Positions 58,918 to 64,000 of a stretch of 64,000 nucleotides of DNA are shown here, one piece after another. The notes below the pieces were generated by a model. That model was not told the origin of the DNA and did no database searches. It was given only the letters and a program-made list of their open reading frames with translations. Position 1 is the stretch's first letter. Each line of letters starts with the position of its first letter. Made by a program: the position numbers and the translations under genes. The DNA is taken from contig JAIRPV010000042.1 of NCBI GenBank assembly GCA_031256825.1, positions 1 to 64,000 on the forward strand. The letters are read 5' to 3'. Origin of the DNA: Oscillospiraceae bacterium. Its GTDB lineage: Bacteria > Bacillota > Clostridia > Oscillospirales > Acutalibacteraceae.

Positions 58918-59928
58918 TTATACCTCGTCATCCCAGTTGTCATCCACCTCAAAGTCCTTGTGCATCACCGCGCGCACGGCTTCGATAATGCCATTGGAAT
59001 CGATGCTGGCCATGCTCATCAGATCTTCGTGCAGGCCAATGGTGCTAAAGCTGTCTTGCCAGCCCAGGCGCTGGAACGCGCAGCCCTTGCCCGTGTCGGC
59101 AATCACTTCCGCCACAGCCGAACCCAGGCCGCCGATGACGTTGTGATCTTCCACGGTGATGATACGCCGCGTGTCGGCAATCGCCTTCTGCACCGCTTCC
59201 ACATCCAGCGGCTTAATGGTATGCATGTTCAGCACGCGCACGCTTAAGCCATCGGAATTCTTCAGGAAATCCGCCGCCTGCATCGCCTGGAATACACAGG
59301 AGCCGCAGGCAATCACAGTGATATCGGTGCCCTGGCGCATTTCGCGCGCTTTGCCCAGCTGGAAGCCGTAGTCGGTGCTGTCATATACCACGCGGTCGAA
59401 CCCGCGGTTGATCCGAATATAGAAGGGGCCGGGGGTTTCGTAAGCCGCGCGCACGGCATTGACGGTTTCCATGCCATCCGCCGGGCAGATCAACGTCATG
59501 TTGGGGAACGTGCGCTCTACGCCGAAGTCGACAATCGCGTGGTGGGTGCTGCCCGCCTGGCCAAAGCTCGTGCCGCCGTGGGTGGCGATGATCTTAACGT
59601 TGGCCTTCTGGTAACAGATGTCCGCGTGCACCTGGTCGGCGGCTCTGAGCGCCGCAAAAACGCTGAACGTGCTGACGAACGGCACGCAGCCCGCTTTCGC
59701 AAAGCCCGCCGCCATGCTGAACATGCCCTGTTCGGCAATGCCAACATTAAAAAAGCGATCGGGGAACGCGTCGCCAAACACGCCGATTTTTGTGGACTTG
59801 CCCAGGTCGGCGGTCAGCGCCACAATTTCGGGATGTTCCGCGCCCAGTTCGCACATTACTTTGCCGTAATATTCGGCAGTGGATAACGCTGTCGATTCCA
59901 CTGCGGTATAAGTCAGTCCGCTTGCCAT
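58918..59928 (-). CDS. transketolase, C-terminal subunit
   Basis: The pyrimidine-binding and C-terminal half of a split transketolase, 336 residues. It contains ALTADLGKSTKIG, the catalytic glutamate segment FFNVGIAEQGMFSMAAGFA and the substrate phosphate/histidine blocks THGGTSFGQAGSTHHAI and YIRINRGFDRVVYD, then the C-terminal domain with VRVLNMHTIKPLD. AAGGAGGGCA precedes the ATG. It follows the N-terminal subunit with a 1-base gap, so both halves are made together. Together they interconvert pentose phosphates in the non-oxidative pathway. Confidence 0.95.
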   Translation of the reverse strand: MASGLTYTAVESTALSTAEYYGKVMCELGAEHPEIVALTADLGKSTKIGVFGDAFPDRFFNVGIAEQGMFSMAAGFAKAGCVPFVSTFSVFAALRAADQVHADICYQKANVKIIATHGGTSFGQAGSTHHAIVDFGVERTFPNMTLICPADGMETVNAVRAAYETPGPFYIRINRGFDRVVYDSTDYGFQLGKAREMRQGTDITVIACGSCVFQAMQAADFLKNSDGLSVRVLNMHTIKPLDVEAVQKAIADTRRIITVEDHNVIGGLGSAVAEVIADTGKGCAFQRLGWQDSFSTIGLHEDLMSMASIDSNGIIEAVRAVMHKDFEVDDNWDDEV

Positions 59929-59929
59929 C

Positions 59930-60799
59930 TCACTTGCCCTCCTTTTCCGCGCGCGCCATGCGCGCCTTGTAGGTTTCCGCCAGATCGGCCTTGCACTGCG
60001 CATACATATCTTCGCCCATCGCGCCGTAATGCCAGATATAGTTGCCCTCTATGCTCTTGATGCCCGCGCCTTTGGTGGTTTCCGCAATGATGACAACGGG
60101 CTTGCCTGTGTCGTTTGCCTTGGCAAAAGCAATCGCATCGTCCAGCTCATCGAGGTTTTGCCCATCCACTACCTTGACGATGAACCCGAACGCCGCCCAT
60201 TTGTCGGCAAAGGGTTCCAGCTTCATCACTTGTTCCGTGGGGCCGTCGATCATGCACTTGTTGCGGTCAACGAACGTGATCAGGTTTGTTACGCCAAAAT
60301 TCGCGGCGCTCATCGCGCCCTCCCAAATTTCGCCTTCGTCGCATTCGCCGTCGCCCAAAATGCAATATGTCCAGTACTTCTTGCCCAATACCCGCGCCGC
60401 CAGTGCCGTGCCCACGGCAATCGGCATTCCATGCCCGAGGGAACCTGTGGAAGCATCCACGCCGCGGACTTTGTTCGAATCCAGGTGCATGCCCATCTTG
60501 GAGCCGGTCAGGTTGAACGTCTTGAGCTGTTCGGGGTCGTTGTACCCTTTGTCGCACAGCACGGGGGCCCAGGCGATGCCCGCGTGGCCCTTGCTAAGGA
60601 TAAAGCGGTCGCGGTCTTCCCAGTTGGGATCGTCGCTGAGGTTGAGGTACTTGTAGTAGAGGATGGTCAACATGTCCAGGCAGCTCATGCCGCCGCCGAT
60701 GTGCCCGGAACCCGCCCAGTGGGTGGTTTCGAGCGTGAGGCTGCGCAGCTCGTTGGCTTTTGTTTCGAGCGCAGCCCATTCCTGTTTGGTTAATGCCAT
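59930..60799 (-). CDS. transketolase, N-terminal subunit
   Basis: The thiamine-diphosphate-binding half, 289 residues. Conserved blocks are HWAGSGHIGGGMSCLDML, the GHAGIAW segment, TGSLGHGMPIAVG, the ThDP/Mg motif ILGDGECDEGEIWEGAM and DRNKCMIDGPTEQVM. The start at 60799 follows GGAAAGG and fits the family. Split transketolases of this size are frequent in anaerobic Firmicutes. The gene lies 27 bases after the esterase gene and may share its transcript. Confidence 0.95.
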   Translation of the reverse strand: MALTKQEWAALETKANELRSLTLETTHWAGSGHIGGGMSCLDMLTILYYKYLNLSDDPNWEDRDRFILSKGHAGIAWAPVLCDKGYNDPEQLKTFNLTGSKMGMHLDSNKVRGVDASTGSLGHGMPIAVGTALAARVLGKKYWTYCILGDGECDEGEIWEGAMSAANFGVTNLITFVDRNKCMIDGPTEQVMKLEPFADKWAAFGFIVKVVDGQNLDELDDAIAFAKANDTGKPVVIIAETTKGAGIKSIEGNYIWHYGAMGEDMYAQCKADLAETYKARMARAEKEGK

Positions 60800-60826
60800 G
60801 GTTTCACGCCTTTCCAAATTTAAATT

Positions 60827-61633
60827 TTAATCGGTTTTGCTTTGACTGAATAACCAGGGGAATAAATTGATCTCACGCCAGGCTTTTTCCCAGCTTTGGT
60901 GCCCTTCCGTTGGATATTCGGTATACTTCACCTCTTTTGCGCCCGCCTCCTCCAACGCTTTGACCATATCGCGCGAATCCTGCGGGTTCACAATTTTGTC
61001 TTTCGAGCCGTGGAACACCCAGATGGGCATCTCGTGGAACAGCGGCGCTTGCTCCGGTGCGCCGCCGCCACAAACAGGGATGGCCGCAGCAAAATAATCC
61101 GGGTAGGCCGCCAGCATGCTCCATGTGCCGAAGCCGCCCATAGAAAGCCCCGTGATATAAACACGCGCGGGGTCGATGGGATGCCGCGTTTTTGTGCGCT
61201 CCAGCAGGCCCATCAGCGCCGCAGGAACACCCGCATCCGACCACCATTGCTCCTCCGGGCATTGGGGCGCCAGCACAACACAGGGGTATTCCGCACGATT
61301 TTCTTCGCTGAGCAGCGTCTGCATCACGCCGTTTTTTCCGGTTTGCGCGCGGTTGTCGCTGCCGCGCTCCCCCGAACCATGCAGGAACAGCACAAGCGGA
61401 TATGGCTCTTCCGCGCCGCCGCTTTCCGGCACATAAATGCGGTAGGGCAAAACCAGCCCGTTGGGATCCGTATACGTTTCCGCCTGCATCATGTCCGTGC
61501 GGTCGGCTCTGTCAAAGATGAGAATCAGCCAGCCAACGCCTTCGAACGCATAATAAATAAACCCGGCGGCAATGGCGCACAGCAGACAGATCAGCGGATG
61601 GATGAGTAATCGTTTTTTCCATTTTTTGCTCAC
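60827..61633 (-). CDS. membrane-anchored alpha/beta hydrolase (prolyl-oligopeptidase-like esterase)
   Basis: A 268-residue esterase with an N-terminal anchor: basic SKKWKKRLL, a helix to about residue 28, then FEGVGWL. The catalytic domain shows LVLFLHGSGERGSDN (oxyanion), the elbow VYITGLSMGGFGTWS (Ser), an Asp in VFHGSKDKIVNPQ and a His in YPTEGHQSW. PHB-depolymerase-like esterases and carbohydrate esterases share this layout. The GTG at 61633 is chosen because AAAGAGG lies 6 bases upstream and because the 44-residue protein at 63217-63351 aligns from the same residue without gaps. Confidence 0.87.
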   Translation of the reverse strand: MSKKWKKRLLIHPLICLLCAIAAGFIYYAFEGVGWLILIFDRADRTDMMQAETYTDPNGLVLPYRIYVPESGGAEEPYPLVLFLHGSGERGSDNRAQTGKNGVMQTLLSEENRAEYPCVVLAPQCPEEQWWSDAGVPAALMGLLERTKTRHPIDPARVYITGLSMGGFGTWSMLAAYPDYFAAAIPVCGGGAPEQAPLFHEMPIWVFHGSKDKIVNPQDSRDMVKALEEAGAKEVKYTEYPTEGHQSWEKAWREINLFPWLFSQSKTD

Positions 61634-61646
61634 GGCCAACCTCTTT

Positions 61647-61787
61647 CTACTGGACATAGATCCCATAATCCAGAATCACGCGGCCCTTTTCATCCGAGCC
61701 GGTGAAGCGGGGGCAGTTGTAGCGCTCAAAAAAGCAGACATAGCCCGTGTCGCCCACATCGCCGTTCTTTTCCCAGCCCGCCCTGTT
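61647..61787 (-). pseudogene. possible gene remnant downstream of the serine hydrolase
   Basis: Directly after the TGA-TAA that ends the serine hydrolase, the same frame stays open for 46 codons to TAG at 61649-61647, with protein-like composition (GYVCFFERYNCPRFTG, then GRVILDYGIYVQ) and normal codon use. There is no ATG; a GTG eleven codons in lacks a ribosome site. It may be the decayed 3' end of a lost gene, or a former C-terminal extension. The short length leaves chance possible. Confidence 0.3.
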
Positions 61788-61790
61788 TTA

Positions 61791-62783
61791 TCATTTTCCC
61801 AGGCTCGTGCGCACCAGAACAATATCTTGCGCGGGGGCAATCCAGATGTATTGCCCCTGATACCCCAGCGCGCCATAGGATGAGCCGAGCGCATCCAGAT
61901 GGTTGCGCCAGAACAGGTAGCCATAGGCACGCGGCCGGTGGCTCTTGGGCGGGGTTTGCGCCACCCAACTGGCCGGGATAATTTGTTGATCCTCCCAGCG
62001 GCCGTTGTTTAAATAGAGGTATCCGAAGCGCGCCATGTCCCGCGCGGTCATCTGAATACCGCTGCCCCCGCGGGGCAGCCCGCCCGGCGTGGCCGACCAC
62101 TGCACAGAGGTGACGCCCAGCGGGCCGAAGAGTTTTTCTTTGGCATAGCTCAGCACGTCGCGGCCTGTGGCGCGCTGCACAATCCCCAGCAAAATGGTGG
62201 GCGCTGCGCTGTCGTAGGCCCATTTCTTGCCCGGCGCGTTGCTTTGCGGCAGTTCAAACGCCGCAAGCGCGCTGTCTTTTACGCCTGCGCCCTCAACAAG
62301 CTCCCACTTTTCTTCCGTATCGCAAACAATGCCGCTGGTCATGGTCAAAAGGTGTTCGATGGTCATATCGCGCTTCCATTCCTGCCCGGGAGCAATCTTT
62401 GCCTCAGGGAAAAAATCGATCACCTTTTGATCGGCGCCTTTGATTTTCCCCTCGCCAACGGCAATGCCCACCAGCGCGGAAACCACGCTTTTGGTAACGG
62501 AATAGACCGGAAAGCGCGTTGCGGCGCTATTGTCTTTGCTGTAATGCTCATAAACCAATTGGCCTTGATAGAGCACGAGCAAACTGTCGCTGTTGCCCTG
62601 ATCGCCAATGCTCTTGGCCATCAGCCAAACATAGGCGTTCAATGCCGCAGGCGAAAGCCACCAAGCTTTCGCTTTTTTGAATTCTTTGGTGGGCCAAACA
62701 CGATCGGCCGCTGCGGCAGCGGGCGCAGCAAAGCAGAGCACAAGGCTCAGCAGGAGCGCAAGAATCCGTTTCGTTGTTTTCAT
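61791..62783 (-). CDS. secreted serine hydrolase (class C beta-lactamase/penicillin-binding fold)
   Basis: 330 residues with a signal peptide (about 1-26, MKTTKRILALLLSLVLCFAA then AAAAA). The S-x-x-K motif is FPVYSVTKSVVSAL (Ser near residue 95), the second motif YDS replaces YxN (KKWAYDSAAPTILLG), and the third appears as GYQGQYIWI instead of KTG. This pattern is seen in 6-aminohexanoate-oligomer-hydrolase-like and esterase members, so beta-lactam resistance should not be inferred. It acts outside the membrane. AGGAGG lies 5-10 bases before the ATG. The gene ends in a double stop. Confidence 0.87.
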   Translation of the reverse strand: MKTTKRILALLLSLVLCFAAPAAAAADRVWPTKEFKKAKAWWLSPAALNAYVWLMAKSIGDQGNSDSLLVLYQGQLVYEHYSKDNSAATRFPVYSVTKSVVSALVGIAVGEGKIKGADQKVIDFFPEAKIAPGQEWKRDMTIEHLLTMTSGIVCDTEEKWELVEGAGVKDSALAAFELPQSNAPGKKWAYDSAAPTILLGIVQRATGRDVLSYAKEKLFGPLGVTSVQWSATPGGLPRGGSGIQMTARDMARFGYLYLNNGRWEDQQIIPASWVAQTPPKSHRPRAYGYLFWRNHLDALGSSYGALGYQGQYIWIAPAQDIVLVRTSLGK

Positions 62784-62819
62784 GGAACCTCCTCGAACCT
62801 TCTCGCCGTCGCCAGCGAT

Positions 62820-63203
62820 TTAAGCCGCCGCTTTCCATAGCCCATGCAGGTTGCAGTAGGCAAACACTTCCAGCGGCGCGCCCTGCTCCACGCAGAACTT
62901 TGCTTCCGGCGCGCCGGGCACGGCCAAAATGCGCCGCTGCCCGCCGTTTTCCATGTGCAGATAGATCCACTCGATGTGGTGGTCTTCCTGCATGGGGTGC
63001 GGCACGCCGCCAATTTTTACGGTGACGATGTCGCCTTCGCGGCTGACCACCGGCACGTGTTTTTCTTGGGAAGCATCTGCGGTGTTGGGTTCCAGTTTCT
63101 GCATTGGCGCGCCGCAGCAGATGATCTGCACGCCCGCGTCCTTCAGCACGCTGATGACCTGTCCGCAGTGCGGGCAACGGTAAAATTGGGGATAAAATTG
63201 CAT
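62820..63203 (-). CDS. dfx: desulfoferrodoxin (superoxide reductase)
   Basis: A 127-residue iron protein that reduces superoxide without making O2, typical of anaerobes. The N-terminal desulforedoxin site has four cysteines: YRCPHCGQ (Cys9, Cys12) and IICCGAPM (Cys28, Cys29). The catalytic Fe site is formed by the histidines of PHPMQEDHHIEWIYL and by Cys and His in YCNLHGLW. All ligands are present. AAAGGAGG precedes the ATG. It is 13 bases downstream of the 44-residue membrane peptide gene. Confidence 0.95.
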   Translation of the reverse strand: MQFYPQFYRCPHCGQVISVLKDAGVQIICCGAPMQKLEPNTADASQEKHVPVVSREGDIVTVKIGGVPHPMQEDHHIEWIYLHMENGGQRRILAVPGAPEAKFCVEQGAPLEVFAYCNLHGLWKAAA

Positions 63204-63216
63204 GGGAAGGCCTCCT

Positions 63217-63351
63217 TTACAAAATTGAGTCGCTCTGCGCGAACAACCAGCCCACGCCTTCGAATTCGCAATCGACAAAGACGCCCGCCGCAAACAGCAG
63301 CACCAAGCACAGGGGAACCATCACCAGAAGCCGCTTGCGCGTTTTGCTCAT
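63217..63351 (-). CDS. 44-residue membrane peptide homologous to the esterase anchor
   Basis: The ORF starts MSKTRKRLLVMVPLCLVLLF and ends FEGVGWLFAQSDSIL. It has a basic N-terminus and one membrane helix. Its first 36 residues align without gaps to the first 36 of the membrane-anchored esterase at 60827-61633, with 17 identities by my count, including the shared FEGVGWL. It therefore looks like a stand-alone copy of that anchor: either a truncated duplicate or an independent mini-protein. GGGGAGGGGG before the ATG is a strong ribosome site. Confidence 0.65.
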   Translation of the reverse strand: MSKTRKRLLVMVPLCLVLLFAAGVFVDCEFEGVGWLFAQSDSIL

Positions 63352-63374
63352 GGTCCCCCTCCCCTTCTGGCGGT

Positions 63375-63572
63375 TCAGTGAAACAGATGGTGCAACGTGA
63401 TGAGCAGCGCATTATAGACTTGCGAAAGGTGACCGTAGAAACGTTCCAGCGTAGGCGCGGACAAGGAAACGATCAGGCCCTCAAAATCGCCGCCGAACGA
63501 ACTGAAGACCGCATCCAGCCACTGGTACAAAATACCCACCGGGTTTGGGGCATGGGAGAAAAAATCAAACAC
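63375..63572 (-). CDS. 65-residue small protein of unknown function
   Basis: The GTG at 63572 has AGGAGGAGGGG upstream at suitable spacing, and the frame stays open for 65 codons. The product starts FDFFSHAPNPVGILYQWLDA and is rich in aromatic and His residues (LERFYGHLSQVYNALLITLH). There are no cysteines and no signal peptide; amphipathic helices are likely. It lies between the aminotransferase and the 44-residue peptide with gaps of 17 and 23 bases, consistent with one operon. The start of the longer open frame lies inside the aminotransferase and is rejected. Function unknown. Confidence 0.6.
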   Translation of the reverse strand: MFDFFSHAPNPVGILYQWLDAVFSSFGGDFEGLIVSLSAPTLERFYGHLSQVYNALLITLHHLFH

Positions 63573-63589
63573 CGCTCGTTCCCCTCCTC

Positions 63590-64000
63590 CTAGAAAATTT
63601 CCGGGTGCCGCTTGGCAACCACCTGAAATGCCTCGTCGGCAATCTCGAGGGTGTGGTTGATGTCTTCGTCGGAAATGGCGTAGTTCAGGAAGTGGTTGTG
63701 GTGCCCGGCCAGGAAAATGCCGCGCGGCACCATTTCGGCAATCCATTCCTGGTGGAGGAACAGGCTGTCGTCGTTGGCAATGCGCAGATAAAACAGCGCG
63801 GGCTCGCCCGAAACCACCAGGTTGAACCCATTGTTGGCAGCCGCGGCCTTTAAGCCTTCGGTTACCTTCAGGCCCTTCTCGCGCAAAATCGCGGGCAACC
63901 CCAGTTTCCTCATCTTAGTGATATTGGCAATGCCCGCCGCGAAAGGAATGGCGCTCATCCAATAGGAGCCAGTATAGCTCAGCGCGCTCACCGAATCTTT
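63590..64000 (-). CDS. class-III aminotransferase, C-terminal part (HemL-like; runs off the right edge)
   Basis: The last 136 codons of a PLP aminotransferase in the glutamate-1-semialdehyde aminomutase-like group. Visible are SYTGSYWMSAIPFAAGIANI, just after where the PLP lysine domain would lie, LREKGLKVTEGLKAAAANNG, and a C-terminal domain with MVPRGIFLAGHHNHFLNYAISDEDI and a tail EIADEAFQVVAKRHP. The PLP lysine is outside the window. The H-x-N-H variant tail suggests a HemL-related transaminase of unknown substrate rather than HemL itself; this is uncertain. Confidence 0.8.
   Translation of the reverse strand, partial: KDSVSALSYTGSYWMSAIPFAAGIANITKMRKLGLPAILREKGLKVTEGLKAAAANNGFNLVVSGEPALFYLRIANDDSLFLHQEWIAEMVPRGIFLAGHHNHFLNYAISDEDINHTLEIADEAFQVVAKRHPEIF

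Noticed and set aside
61788..61793. Selenocysteine or stop-codon read-through at the end of the serine hydrolase
   Set aside because: The TGA is followed at once by TAA in the same frame, so simple recoding cannot extend the protein.
61791..62783. True class C beta-lactamase conferring resistance
   Set aside because: YxN and KTG motifs are altered (YDS and GYQGQY); the pattern fits other serine hydrolases of the fold.

Overview
The window looks like chromosomal DNA of a GC-rich anaerobic member of the Clostridia (Bacillota). The case rests on its housekeeping genes: a dgt-dnaG-sigA block, MutS2, TrmFO, RemB, a YhaM-type exoribonuclease, homodimeric GlyRS, an RlmCD-type rRNA methyltransferase, a CadC-type regulator, and desulfoferrodoxin with a Na+-pump decarboxylase. 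GTG and TTG starts behind strong AGGAGG sites are common, and many promoters are exactly TTGACA-N17-TATAAT. An Oscillospirales- or Christensenellales-like organism is my inference. No prophage, complete insertion sequence, CRISPR array or rRNA gene was seen; the one tRNA is tRNA-Leu(UAA).

Layout. 1-6.0 kb: GTP-dependent PEP carboxykinase, a SAM methyltransferase, an ACT-domain protein, then on the minus strand an IMPACT/YigZ protein and an OmpR-type two-component system. 6.2-10.2 kb: dgt, dnaG, sigA. 10.3-21.5 kb (all minus): lipase, rlmCD, typA, a membrane acyltransferase, a MORN-repeat membrane protein, a degenerate P-type-ATPase-like protein, rlmB and a Cys-rich surface-type protein. 22-24.2 kb: glyS, a GNAT acetyltransferase and a broken mini-gene. 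24.2-27.6 kb: a four-gene sodium-pump decarboxylase operon. 28-32.1 kb: an SGNH esterase, comM, an RsmC-like methyltransferase, a 31-residue membrane peptide and a D-2-hydroxyacid dehydrogenase. 32.1-33.0 kb: two divergent small-protein genes with mirror-image promoters. 33.1-35.7 kb: cadC-cadA metal efflux with two operators. 36-38 kb: ThuA-like and Gfo/Idh/MocA proteins. 38.3-46 kb: tRNA-Leu, gatC, a LURP-one protein, remB, maf, a glyoxalase-fold protein, trmFO, metY-cysK and an orphan PTS IIC. 46-51 kb: yhaM, a DUF2344 protein, then a DUF5058 membrane-protein pair plus a membrane metallophosphoesterase behind an attenuator-like leader. 51-64 kb (all minus): recG, mutS2, an esterase, small membrane and SCP2-like proteins, a polytopic protein, split transketolase, a second esterase, a serine hydrolase, desulfoferrodoxin, two mini-proteins and the end of a class-III aminotransferase.

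How the genes connect. PEPCK and the biotin-dependent decarboxylase both act at the oxaloacetate/PEP/pyruvate node and fit fermentative C4 metabolism coupled to Na+ export. metY-cysK assimilates sulfide. Split transketolase serves the pentose phosphate pathway. CadC-CadA exports Cd/Zn/Pb. Desulfoferrodoxin removes superoxide.

The least ordinary items are: the P-type-ATPase-like protein whose catalytic motifs are all changed and which carries an in-frame 39-bp minisatellite; several mini-proteins, one a gapless relative of the membrane anchor of a nearby esterase; the mirrored promoter pair at 32.4 kb; the leader terminator before the DUF5058 operon; an apparent ATT start for dnaG; an apparently leaderless rlmCD mRNA; and a duplicated inverted-repeat element at 27.6-27.9 kb.
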